Shown piece after piece: positions 27,030 through 35,609 of a DNA stretch of 64,000 nt. The translations under genes were made by a program, and so were the position numbers. Below the pieces are notes generated by a model. The model ran no database searches. It saw only the letters and a program-made list of their open reading frames with translations, and was not told where the DNA came from. Each line of letters begins with the position of its first letter. Position 1 is the stretch's first letter. Origin of the DNA: Lachnospiraceae bacterium (GTDB lineage Bacteria; Bacillota; Clostridia; Lachnospirales; Lachnospiraceae); assembly GCA_910576335.1 (NCBI GenBank), contig CAJTIU010000026.1:18744-82743 (forward strand), read 5' to 3'.

Positions 27030-30000
27030 GTGAATATCAAAGAATATGAAAAGATTTTGGAGACAGTACCAACTACCGGTGTTTTTATTATTAGGGAAGA
27101 TAATCATGAGCTTTTATATTACAATGAACGGGTGAAGGAAGTAGCACCCCATGTTCACAAGGGTATGCCGTGCCACGAACTGGGTGACCACTCCTGTGCA
27201 AACTGCCCGCTGCTAAAGATTGGAGATAAGGAAAAGCATAAAACTTTAAGTTACAACAATCCTTTTGGCGATATGGTGGACATTGTGGCGGTTAGGACGA
27301 TGTGGGAGGATGAGATTCCGGCTTTTATTATTACAGTAGCACCCCATGTGCAGTCGATTAACTACGCTTATCATAGAATTTTGAGAGTCAACCTTACGCA
27401 GGACTGTTATGAAGTGGTTAAGGTACGGGCAGAAGACCGGGCAGTCGGGTATGGAAAAGACACCTTTTCCAGCTGGCTTGGACAGTTTATTTATGACGGA
27501 GGCATACATCCGGATGATATGAATCATTTTATATCATTTACACACCTGGATCATATGAAGAATGCTCTTGATGCAGGTCAGGAGATCCTGACCTGCTGCT
27601 ACCGCAGAAGGGTGGGCGAGGATTACCGCTGGAACCTTTTGGAGGTGGTTCCGGATACCGTGTCCTCTGATGGCGATCAGTACATATTTCTATATGTAAA
27701 AGATGTTCATAATATCCTTCAGGAGAGTCTGGAGCTGGATGACGCCAGCGTCCGGGTTCAGGAGGTGATCCGTACACTTGGAGAACAGAATTTTGGCATC
27801 TATGGGATTAATCTTGATACAGGAGAGACGAATCTTGTACGCGAGAATGGTCATACACATACTGGTTGGAAATCATGGACGGTTCAGTGGGATGAGATTA
27901 TGGATTCCCGTCTGATCAGGCAGGTTCACCCTTCAGACAGGGAGAAGTTCAAGGAGAAGTTTTCAATAGAAGGACTGCGAAGCTTCAGAGATCCGTCTGT
28001 ACAGAAGCTGGATATGCTGTGCCAGTGGCGCGGAGAGGAAGATCATGAATATCGGTATATGGCAGTCATTGCTTATTTTGGACAGAATCAGGGGGCGAAG
28101 AATTATACAATTATTGCCCTGCAGAATGTGGATAAGCGTGTGCGTCAGGAGAATACACTTACTCTTCGGGATATACAGCTTGCTGCGATTCTGAAGTCAA
28201 GATATAGTGTTATGAATACCGTATATCTGGAGAATGGCCAGTGTGAGAGACTTTGGATTAATGAAGACAGTATGACGAAAAAGGTTCTTACTGGGAATTA
28301 CCACCAGTATTTCCAGCAGGCGTTGGAGTCTGCTGTAAATCCAAAGGATGCAGAAGCGTTCCGGAAGGTTATGAGTCCGGAGCATCTGTACCAGAAGGCG
28401 GCGGCTACGGGAGATTACTCTGAAGAGGTGTGTCAGTACCGCATTGCCGGTACAGCCGTCCGGTGGGTGGAACAGCATGTCATTTATTCCCGCCAGGGGA
28501 AGAGGATGTCCGTGAATATTCTGGGCAGGGATATTACCAGAGAGAAGATGGAAGAGGAGCTCAGGCTTAAGGGAGAGCAGGAGCAGGCAGATATCATCAG
28601 TACACTGAGTGGTATGTTTTTTGCCACCTATTATGCGGATCTGGTACAGGACACGTTTCGCAGTGTGACACAGCTTAAGGAAGTAGAGAAAGCGCTGAAT
28701 GGGCAGGTCGATTATGTTACCGGACTGAAAACCTATGCGGAAGAGTTTGTTCATCCTGATGACCGGGAAGAATATCTTAGGGTGTTGAGCGCCAGGAATC
28801 TGCGCAGCACTTTGAGTGAAGAGTGTCCTTATGTGACTTATGCATACAGGAGGCTTCCAGACAAGAAGGATCCAAGGCCTGAAGATTATGGATGGATCCG
28901 CAGTACTGCGGTGATGGCCCAGACAGATGAAGACGGGAAAGCAAGATCGATTGTTTATGCGGCTCAGGACGTAACGGAGAGTAAGCGCAAGGAGATGAGG
29001 GAGCAGCAGGCGCTTGAGGCGGCATGTGAAGCGGCAGATCATGCGAATGCATCAAAACAGGAATTTATTTCCTGCATGAGCCATAATGTACGCACGCCGA
29101 TGAATGGGATTATGGGAATGATCAAGATTGCATCCGATCATGCGGAGGATCCGGAAAGAGTGAAGGACTGTCTGGAAAAGGCTTCCTTGTCGAGCAGGCA
29201 GCTTCTGTCTGTCTTGAATGAGATTTTGGATCTCAGTCAGATTCAGACCGGAAGCTTTTCGCTGAAGTCAGAGGAGCTGAATCTGCCGGAACTTATTCAG
29301 GATGTGGCTTTACAGGTCCTTCCGGAGATGCAGAAGAAAAAGCTTGAGCTTAAGATTTATCCGGCACAGGTGGAGCATGAGGATATTCTGGGAGATCGGA
29401 GGCGGCTTCAACAGATATTTTTTAATATTCTCGGAAACTCTGTGAAATTTACTCCCCCGGGAGGCACTGTGGAAATATCAGTGGTTGAGCATGATTCAGG
29501 AGATCATTGCTGCAGTTCCTATGATTTCATATTCAGTGATAATGGCATCGGTATGGAGGAGGAATTTATACAGCATATATTCGAACCGTTCAGCCGTGCA
29601 GAGGATCCAAATATGAACCATATGGACGGGATTGGACTTGGAATGACCATCGCTCAGAATATTACCCGCATGATGGGCGGCACAATCAGTGTGAAAAGTA
29701 AGCCTGGAATGGGATCCCAGTTTGTAGTAACGGTAATACTAAGACTTAAGAATCAGACAGAGCAGTCAGACAAAGCGTCTTCAGGGGACGGTGATGAGAT
29801 TTCCGGCAAGTCCTTTAGGGGATGTAAGATACTTTTGGTAGAGGATAATGAACTGAATCAGGAAATTGCCATGGATCTGATCGGAGAGATCGGTGCAATG
29901 GTGGAATGTGCCGCTGATGGGCGGAAAGCGCTGAGGAGATTTGCAGAGATGCCCGAGGGGTATTATGACATGATTCTGATGGATATCCAGATGCCTGTTA

Positions 30001-30200
30001 TGAATGGATTCGAGGCGACACGCGCGATCCGGAAGCTTCCGCGGAGTGATGCTGCAACAATTCCTATCATTGCATTGTCTGCGAATGTATCTGCTGAGGA
30101 TATGGCTTCCGCAAGGGAGTCGGGAATGAATGAACATCTTGCAAAGCCTCTTGCCATTCCGAAATTAATGGAACGAATGGGATACTGGCTTAAAAGTTAA
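27030..30200 (+). CDS. Large soluble PAS hybrid histidine kinase with altered H box
   Basis: 1056 residues from GTG 27030, after GGTGAAG. No membrane helix. An N-terminal PAS-like domain carries the cysteine cluster CHELGDHSCANCPLL near residues 50-64, which could hold a metal or act as a redox switch. Several more PAS domains extend to about 650, then HisKA, HATPase_c (NILGNSVKFTPPGG, GIGLGMTIAQNI) and a C-terminal receiver (LLVEDNELNQE, LMDIQMPVMNGFEA, LAKPLA). The H box reads CMSHNVRTPMNG: the acidic residue after the phospho-His is Asn, which in studied kinases impairs phosphotransfer. The next kinase gene starts 34 bases downstream, so they form an operon. Confidence 0.85.
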   Translation: MNIKEYEKILETVPTTGVFIIREDNHELLYYNERVKEVAPHVHKGMPCHELGDHSCANCPLLKIGDKEKHKTLSYNNPFGDMVDIVAVRTMWEDEIPAFIITVAPHVQSINYAYHRILRVNLTQDCYEVVKVRAEDRAVGYGKDTFSSWLGQFIYDGGIHPDDMNHFISFTHLDHMKNALDAGQEILTCCYRRRVGEDYRWNLLEVVPDTVSSDGDQYIFLYVKDVHNILQESLELDDASVRVQEVIRTLGEQNFGIYGINLDTGETNLVRENGHTHTGWKSWTVQWDEIMDSRLIRQVHPSDREKFKEKFSIEGLRSFRDPSVQKLDMLCQWRGEEDHEYRYMAVIAYFGQNQGAKNYTIIALQNVDKRVRQENTLTLRDIQLAAILKSRYSVMNTVYLENGQCERLWINEDSMTKKVLTGNYHQYFQQALESAVNPKDAEAFRKVMSPEHLYQKAAATGDYSEEVCQYRIAGTAVRWVEQHVIYSRQGKRMSVNILGRDITREKMEEELRLKGEQEQADIISTLSGMFFATYYADLVQDTFRSVTQLKEVEKALNGQVDYVTGLKTYAEEFVHPDDREEYLRVLSARNLRSTLSEECPYVTYAYRRLPDKKDPRPEDYGWIRSTAVMAQTDEDGKARSIVYAAQDVTESKRKEMREQQALEAACEAADHANASKQEFISCMSHNVRTPMNGIMGMIKIASDHAEDPERVKDCLEKASLSSRQLLSVLNEILDLSQIQTGSFSLKSEELNLPELIQDVALQVLPEMQKKKLELKIYPAQVEHEDILGDRRRLQQIFFNILGNSVKFTPPGGTVEISVVEHDSGDHCCSSYDFIFSDNGIGMEEEFIQHIFEPFSRAEDPNMNHMDGIGLGMTIAQNITRMMGGTISVKSKPGMGSQFVVTVILRLKNQTEQSDKASSGDGDEISGKSFRGCKILLVEDNELNQEIAMDLIGEIGAMVECAADGRKALRRFAEMPEGYYDMILMDIQMPVMNGFEATRAIRKLPRSDAATIPIIALSANVSAEDMASARESGMNEHLAKPLAIPKLMERMGYWLKS

Positions 30201-30233
30201 AATGGAAATTTAAAAATATAGGAGGAAGGAAAA

Positions 30234-33200
30234 ATGTATCATTGCCATGTTCATTTCCACTTAACAGGCAGGCCATGCAGGGCATTTGAGATTATAAAAG
30301 AGGTATCCCCGTTCGAGCATTTTGCACATGAATTTTCAGAATCTGAGAGACCAGGGAATAGTTTGATGACAGGAGTGGATGTGATTCTGGCCAATGTATG
30401 TGGAACGGATGGGGAGGCAGTGCTTAAGGAGCTTGTCTCAGTCAGGCCAGATGCAGCAGAGCTTATTGTACTTGCCGGCAGAGAGCAGATGACCTCTTTA
30501 AACGGGTATTTCCTAGAGATAAAGGACATCTGGATGACGCCTGCGTCAGATGAGGAAATCGCTTTCCGGTTTAAACGATGGCAGGAGATGTTCCGGATGG
30601 GCAAGGATTTGTGGGAAGCCAGGCATTATCTGGAGGCAACAATTAATAATGTACCGAATCTCATCTGGTATAAGGATAAAAATGGAATACATGAAAAGGT
30701 AAATGACAGCTTCTGCAGGGCTGTAAATAAGACCAAGAAGCAGGTAGAAGGGCGGGGGCATGCATACATATGGGATGTAGAGGAAGATGATCCTGCCTGT
30801 ATAGAGTCAGAGCGCGAAGTTATGACGAAGAAGGAAACCTGTATATCCGAAGAGACAGTAAAGACCGGGGATGGCACGAAGCTTCTTACAACATATAAGT
30901 CTCCGCTGTATGATCTTGACGGAAGCGTGATGGGAACCGTAGGAGTGGCGATTGACGTTACCCAGGAGCGTGCTTATGAGAAAAAGATTATGCAGAAGAA
31001 TAAGACGCTGGAGACCATTTTCGCTACACTGGATTGCGGGGTGATGTGTCATACGCTTGATGGCACACATATTCTGAGTGTTAACAGGGCGGCGCTTGAA
31101 ATTCTGGGATATGACTCAAAGGAGGAGATGGAAGCAGACGGGTTTCATATGGTTGCGGCATCGGTTGCCGAAGAAGATAAGAAGGTGCTCTGGAAAGCCA
31201 TCAAGGAGTTAAAGACAGAGGGTGAGACAGTCAATGTGGAATACCGTGCACGGCACAAGAACGGAGAGCTTCGCCATGTCATGGGAAATATCAAGCTTTT
31301 GGTTGAGAATGGAGAGCCGTTTTACCAGCGCTTTCTTCTGGATGTTACAGAGAGAAGGCTTAAGGAAAAGGAAAATGAGAGACGGCAGCAGGAGATGATT
31401 CATGCACTGAGTATGGATTACAATCTTGTCTGCTACTTTGATCTTGATGCAGACTGGGGAACTCTTATCCGTGTAAATGAGAGCCAGAAAGAGCTGTTTG
31501 GCTCCATCTTTTATGAGCAGATGGAATATGAAAAAAGTCTGGAGCTTTACATAGAAAAATTTGTTTATGGAGAAGATAAAGAGATGTTCCGCAAGGCAAC
31601 CTCAAAAGACATGCTGAAAACAGTGCTTGCAGAGCATAGCCTGCATTATGTGAATCACAGGATCTATAAGGGCGGCGAGATGAAGTATTTCCAAATGAAG
31701 ATCGTTCGCTCAGGCACATGGGGGAAGAACCGGGGAATTGTACTTGGAATCCGCAGTGTTGATGAGGAGATACGACATGAGATGGAGCAGAAGAGCCTTT
31801 TGGAGGATGCGCTTCTGCAGGCAAACAGGGCGAGCAAAGCGAAGAGCGTATTCCTTTCCAACATGTCCCATGATATCCGTACGCCGATGAACGCTATAGT
31901 CGGATTTACGGCTCTGGCAATCACGAATATTGAAAGCCGCGAGAAGGTGGAAGAGTACCTGAAAAAAATCATGACGTCAGGAAATCATCTCCTGAGTCTG
32001 ATTAATGATGTCCTGGACATGAGCCGTATTGAGAGCGGTAAGATGCATCTGGAGGAGAATCCGTGTCATCTTCCGGATATTATGCATGGACTGCGCAATA
32101 TTGTACAGGCAGAGGTCCATGCGAAACAGCTGGAATTATACATAGATACAGTGGATGTGATAGATGAGGATATTTTTTGTGATAAACTCCGCCTGAATCA
32201 GGTGCTTCTGAATCTTCTTAGTAATTCTGTGAAGTATACAGGAGCGGGAGGCATTATCAGTGTGCGTATTACAGAGAAGGCGGGTGCACCTTTGGGATAT
32301 GCGAATTATGAATTCAGTATCAGAGATACTGGTATAGGAATGAGCGAGGAGTTTGTAGAGCATATATTCGAACCATTTGAGAGGGAAAATAATACAACAA
32401 TTAGTGGAATACAGGGTACAGGCCTTGGAATGGCGATTACGAGAAATATTGTGGATATGATGAACGGTTCTATTTCTGTAAAAAGTGAGCAGGGTGTGGG
32501 AACAGAGTTTTCGGTTTCCTTTACATTTCGTCTTGACGGTGAAGAGAAGGAGATTCTTGACATTCCGCAGTTCAAAAATTGCCGTGCGCTTGTTGTGGAT
32601 GATGACTTTAATACCTGCGACAGTGTTTCTTATATGTTGGGACAGATTGGAATGCGTGCAGAATGGACCATGTCGGGGAAAGAGGCTGTGCTGCGGATTC
32701 GCCAGGCTGTTATGCGGGGCGACAGCTATAGCGTCTGTGTGATTGACTGGATGCTGCCGGATATCAATGGCGTGGAGGTTGCAAGAAGAATCCGCAAGGA
32801 GATGGGAGAGGATGTGCCGATTATCATCCTGACTGCATACGACTGGTCGGACATTGAAGAGGAGGCAAATGAAGCCGGTGTGACGGCGTTCTGCAGCAAG
32901 CCGTTGTTCCTGTCAGAGCTCAGAAGCTGCCTTTATTCGATTGTTCATGCAGATGAGGAGAAGAAGGAAGCAGAGGGAATCGCGTTAAATAACATCACAG
33001 GACGGATCCTGCTTGCAGAAGATAATATACTGAATCAGGAGATTGCGGTGGAGATTCTCACCAGTGCGGGATTCGAGGTAGAGGTTGCAGAGAATGGCCA
33101 GATTGCCGTCGATAAGCTTGAAGGTTCAAAACCCGGCTACTATCAGCTCGTGCTTATGGATATTCAGATGCCTGTAATGAATGGTTATGAAGCAGTAAAA

Positions 33201-33374
33201 AGGATTCGCAGGCTTGCAGATAAGGAGCTGTCTTCAGTGCCTGTTTTTGCAATGACGGCGAATGCCTTTGAGGAGGACAAACGTGAAGCCCTGAAATGCG
33301 GAATGAATGGTCACATAGCAAAGCCGATCAATATCAGGGAACTTCTAGATACACTGGGAAGGGCGCTGACTTAG
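30234..33374 (+). CDS. Hybrid histidine kinase with two receivers
   Basis: 1046 residues, GGAGGAAGG before ATG 30234. The N-terminal ~120 residues look like a degenerate receiver. PAS domains follow (about 130-250, 255-380, 390-515), then HisKA (NMSHDIRTPMNAIVGFT, His near 545), HATPase_c (NLLSNSVKYTGAGG, GTGLGMAITRNIV), receiver 1 (LVVDDDFNT, VIDWMLPDINGVEV; Asp retained) and receiver 2 (LLAEDNILNQE, LMDIQMPVMNGYEA, IAKPIN). It is probably co-expressed with the upstream kinase; one could phosphorylate or control the other. No membrane segment and no DNA-binding output. Confidence 0.85.
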   Translation: MYHCHVHFHLTGRPCRAFEIIKEVSPFEHFAHEFSESERPGNSLMTGVDVILANVCGTDGEAVLKELVSVRPDAAELIVLAGREQMTSLNGYFLEIKDIWMTPASDEEIAFRFKRWQEMFRMGKDLWEARHYLEATINNVPNLIWYKDKNGIHEKVNDSFCRAVNKTKKQVEGRGHAYIWDVEEDDPACIESEREVMTKKETCISEETVKTGDGTKLLTTYKSPLYDLDGSVMGTVGVAIDVTQERAYEKKIMQKNKTLETIFATLDCGVMCHTLDGTHILSVNRAALEILGYDSKEEMEADGFHMVAASVAEEDKKVLWKAIKELKTEGETVNVEYRARHKNGELRHVMGNIKLLVENGEPFYQRFLLDVTERRLKEKENERRQQEMIHALSMDYNLVCYFDLDADWGTLIRVNESQKELFGSIFYEQMEYEKSLELYIEKFVYGEDKEMFRKATSKDMLKTVLAEHSLHYVNHRIYKGGEMKYFQMKIVRSGTWGKNRGIVLGIRSVDEEIRHEMEQKSLLEDALLQANRASKAKSVFLSNMSHDIRTPMNAIVGFTALAITNIESREKVEEYLKKIMTSGNHLLSLINDVLDMSRIESGKMHLEENPCHLPDIMHGLRNIVQAEVHAKQLELYIDTVDVIDEDIFCDKLRLNQVLLNLLSNSVKYTGAGGIISVRITEKAGAPLGYANYEFSIRDTGIGMSEEFVEHIFEPFERENNTTISGIQGTGLGMAITRNIVDMMNGSISVKSEQGVGTEFSVSFTFRLDGEEKEILDIPQFKNCRALVVDDDFNTCDSVSYMLGQIGMRAEWTMSGKEAVLRIRQAVMRGDSYSVCVIDWMLPDINGVEVARRIRKEMGEDVPIIILTAYDWSDIEEEANEAGVTAFCSKPLFLSELRSCLYSIVHADEEKKEAEGIALNNITGRILLAEDNILNQEIAVEILTSAGFEVEVAENGQIAVDKLEGSKPGYYQLVLMDIQMPVMNGYEAVKRIRRLADKELSSVPVFAMTANAFEEDKREALKCGMNGHIAKPINIRELLDTLGRALT

Positions 33375-33382
33375 AAGTATAG

Positions 33383-33409
33383 GTTACTGTGAACGGAGTG
33401 AACAGTAAC
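33383..33409. repeat. Palindromic element D, 27-bp minimal copy with exact 8-bp duplication
   Basis: GTTACTGT (33383-33390) and ACAGTAAC (33402-33409) enclose 11 bases. AAGTATAG flanks it exactly at 33375-33382 and 33410-33417. It lies directly after the kinase stop codon. Confidence 0.8.
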
Positions 33410-33445
33410 AAGTATAGGGAAATGTGATGGATGCAGGAGATAAAG

Positions 33446-33922
33446 ATGACAAGACTTAGTACGCTTTGTTATATTGAAAAAGACAGAAAGTATTTGATGC
33501 TTCACCGCACTGTGAAGGAAAATGATATAAATAAGGACAAATGGATCGGAGTAGGCGGGCATTTTGAGGCTGATGAAAGCCCGGAGGAATGTTTAATCCG
33601 TGAAGTAAGGGAGGAAACCGGGTATACACTTACTTCGTACCGCTACAGGGGAATTGTGACATTCGTGTCGGGAAATGGGATTACAGAGTACATGTCTCTT
33701 TTTACAGCTGACGGATTTGAGGGGGAGGAGACGGACTGTGATGAGGGTGAGCTTGAGTGGGTTGATATTGACCGGATCCATGAGCTGAATATCTGGGAGG
33801 GGGATAAGATCTTTTTCCGTCTTATGGAGGAAGAGTGTGATTTCTTTTCCCTGAAGCTCGTTTATGATGGTCAGGATCAGCTGATATCCGCTTCTTTAAA
33901 CGGAAAACCATTTTTATGGTAA
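33446..33922 (+). CDS. Nudix hydrolase, MutT/8-oxo-dGTP diphosphatase type
   Basis: About 158 residues. The Nudix box GGHFEADESPEECLIREVREETGYTL fits Gx5Ex7REUxEExGU completely. The opening MTRLSTLCYIEKD and ending ASLNGKPF are typical of the MutT/YjhB-like group that cleaves oxidised nucleotides or other nucleoside diphosphate derivatives. ATG 33446 is preferred over 33431 because an AGGAG site lies between them. Substrate not determined from sequence. It sits between two palindromic elements (D and E). Confidence 0.88.
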   Translation: MTRLSTLCYIEKDRKYLMLHRTVKENDINKDKWIGVGGHFEADESPEECLIREVREETGYTLTSYRYRGIVTFVSGNGITEYMSLFTADGFEGEETDCDEGELEWVDIDRIHELNIWEGDKIFFRLMEEECDFFSLKLVYDGQDQLISASLNGKPFLW

Positions 33923-33935
33923 GTTAAAAAAATTT

Positions 33936-34082
33936 GTTACTATTCACGGACTAACCGTCCGCTCATAGTAACGCATCCAGCCCATTTAAGAGTCGCTTTC
34001 AGCGAGGGGCTGGATGCTGAAAACCACCACTTTATCGGCTTGGATGCCGTGCAGCGGAGTGCACGGCCCCGTGAATAGTAAC
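33936..34082. repeat. Palindromic element E (12-bp terminal inverted repeats)
   Basis: GTTACTATTCAC (33936-33947) and GTGAATAGTAAC (34071-34082) are exact inverted copies. Flanks AAAAATTT and AATAATTT match at 7 of 8 bases. Internal stems: 33936-33943/33965-33972, 33973-33983/34007-34017 (11 bp), 34046-34052/34061-34067. It lies between the Nudix and thioredoxin genes. Confidence 0.8.
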
Positions 34083-34165
34083 AATAATTTTGCATACAAT
34101 AGCAGACAGAGAGTAACTGTGAAGAAACATTACAGTTATAATATACAGAAGAAAGGAAGAAAGAT

Positions 34166-34474
34166 ATGGCAGCAATTCATTTGACAAAGGAAAATTTCGA
34201 AGAGGAGGTGTTAAATTCCAGTATACCGGTTCTAGTAGACTTCTGGGCAACCTGGTGCGGCCCGTGCCAGATGGTTGGTCCGGTAATTGAGGAAATCGCT
34301 GGAGAGGTGACTGACGCAAAGGTGGGAAAGGTAGATGTGGACAGCGAGCCGGAGCTTGCAAGGAAATATAAGGTGATGTCCATCCCGACACTTATGGTAT
34401 TCAAAGATGGACAGGCTGTAAAACGTGAAGTCGGGGCAAAGCCAAAGGAAGAGATTCTGGAGATGCTGGTATAA
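34166..34474 (+). CDS. trxA: Thioredoxin
   Basis: 102 residues, normal length for thioredoxin. The active site WATWCGPCQMV places the redox cysteines at 31 and 34, and the cis-Pro segment MSIPTLMVF is present. Cytoplasmic dithiol reductant. GAAAGGAAG precedes ATG 34166, and a TATAAT (34137-34142) lies upstream with a weaker -35. Thioredoxin reductase is not adjacent. A palindromic repeat remnant follows the gene. Confidence 0.95.
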   Translation: MAAIHLTKENFEEEVLNSSIPVLVDFWATWCGPCQMVGPVIEEIAGEVTDAKVGKVDVDSEPELARKYKVMSIPTLMVFKDGQAVKREVGAKPKEEILEMLV

Positions 34475-34523
34475 CCCGGTTTAAATACCTTTCAGTTTCA
34501 CCGGGGATGCTCTTTAAGAGGCC

Positions 34524-34575
34524 ATTACTGACGGAATGCGCAGCTTACGCGCATTCCTGTCCCGTGAATAGCAAC
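34524..34575. repeat. Palindromic element F, degenerate copy
   Basis: ATTACTGAC at the left and GTGAATAGCAAC (34564-34575) at the right, with an internal 9-bp stem GGAATGCGC (34533-34541) / GCGCATTCC (34549-34557). It may serve as terminator for trxA and the convergent UPF0145 gene. Confidence 0.6.
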
Positions 34576-34596
34576 AAATAGTAACACATTATCTTT

Positions 34597-34908
34597 TTAT
34601 ATAAATTTTACAGCGGTTCCATATGCCATAATCTCGGCGGCGCCCTGCATTACCTGGCTGGATGAGTAGCGGATATTAACCACTGCGTCTGCACCCATGG
34701 CAGCGGCATCGTCAGACATCCGCTTTGTGGCAACAGCCCTTGCCTCGTTCATCATCTCTGTATAAGAGGTAAGCTCACCGCCCACGAGTGTGCGGAAGCT
34801 GTTCATAATATCCTTCCCTACATGTACAGATTGAATCATCGTCCCTCTCACAAGACCAATCATTTCGAAATTCTTCCCGGGGATATAATCAGTGTTTACT
34901 AAGATCAT
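34597..34908 (-). CDS. YbjQ/UPF0145 family protein
   Basis: 103 residues, a complete single-domain member. ILVNTDYIPGKNFEMIGLVRGT, GGELTSYTEMMNEARAVA and ADAVVNIRYSSSQVMQGAAEIMAYGTAV are conserved family blocks. Members form pentamers and are annotated as putative heavy-metal-binding proteins, but the physiological role is not settled. GGAGG precedes the start and a promoter lies just upstream. Confidence 0.9.
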   Translation of the reverse strand: MILVNTDYIPGKNFEMIGLVRGTMIQSVHVGKDIMNSFRTLVGGELTSYTEMMNEARAVATKRMSDDAAAMGADAVVNIRYSSSQVMQGAAEIMAYGTAVKFI

Positions 34909-34930
34909 CGTAGTAACCTCCTTGCAAAAT

Positions 34931-34959
34931 TGTATAATTGTACTATTTAACTAATACAA
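34931..34959 (-). promoter_or_regulatory. Promoter of the UPF0145 gene
   Basis: Minus-strand TTGTAT (34954-34959) and TATACA (34931-34936) with a 17-base spacer. Confidence 0.5.
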
Positions 34960-34981
34960 TTATATTACATAGTGCCATAAA

Positions 34982-35239
34982 ATGCAATATTATTTTTTGG
35001 AAATAACATGTTCTTTCATAAGTTTAAGGAAAGGGGCAAGTAAACAGTTAAATATTCCCGCAAGAGGAATACATGCATTTAGAAAGACATTTAACTCAAA
35101 TATGCGTTATAGTGGTGTATCAGAAGTGGTTGCTTCTGCATTGTTAGGGCATTCACCGCAAATTAACAGGGAATATTACACTTATGATAAAACATCGATA
35201 CAAGAAAAAAGACATTGTTTCAAAGATACATGCATGTAG
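34982..35239 (+). pseudogene. Tyrosine integrase, C-terminal scrap
   Basis: Contains HAFRKTFNSNM (His-xx-Arg of the catalytic domain), ALLGHSP and the nucleophile region REYYTYDK. The N-terminal two thirds, including the first catalytic Arg, are gone. It ends 65 bases before tRNA-Pro, consistent with an earlier element that used this tRNA as its attachment site. Confidence 0.7.
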
Positions 35240-35303
35240 TCGAAAAGTAATAAAGTTATAATTCTATCTAGACTACTGGAAACGTTTAAATTCAAACAAA
35301 AAA

Positions 35304-35378
35304 TCGGGGTGACAGGATTCGAACCTGCGACCTCACGGCCCCCAGCCGTGCGCTCTAACCAAACTGAGCCACACCCCG
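35304..35378 (-). tRNA. tRNA-Pro (anticodon GGG)
   Basis: Minus-strand cloverleaf: acceptor CGGGGTG/CACCCCG, D arm GCTC/GAGC, anticodon stem CACGG/CCGTG with loop CTGGGGG (anticodon GGG), T arm GCAGG-TTCGAAT-CCTGT. CCA is not encoded. Confidence 0.95.
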
Positions 35379-35609
35379 ATGTATCTATTCTATCGAATTA
35401 CGTCGAATAATTCAAGTGTTTTTTTAATTCTTTTTATATTTTTTTTACAAGCAATTGGGAAAAACCGCCCGTGTACTTTTTGAGAGCGTCCGCCAGGTAT
35501 ATTTGAAACCGGCAAACCCCATAGATTTGTTTATAGGCCATGTAAAGCATCGGTGTACAAGGGGTACAAACGAGATAAAATAGAAATGAGGGTTGATAGA
35601 GTGGAAGTA
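35379..35609. other. Junction zone between chromosome and ICE
   Basis: No convincing gene. A short minus-strand frame ending YLADALKKYTGGFSQLLVKK may be the tail of an interrupted chromosomal gene. The left ICE end should lie between about 35500 and the recombinase stop; the small inverted repeat TGTAC-aaggg-GTACA near 35560 is a candidate crossover site. Confidence 0.4.

Noticed and set aside
9847..33374. The four hybrid kinases as one phosphorelay
   Set aside because: They lie in two separate pairs 12 kb apart with no Hpt protein or output regulator between; a joint pathway cannot be supported.
35304..35378. tRNA-Pro as attachment site of the serine-recombinase ICE
   Set aside because: Large serine recombinases do not normally use tRNA genes, the tRNA is intact and about 230 bases from the recombinase stop. 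The tRNA more likely served the earlier tyrosine integrase.
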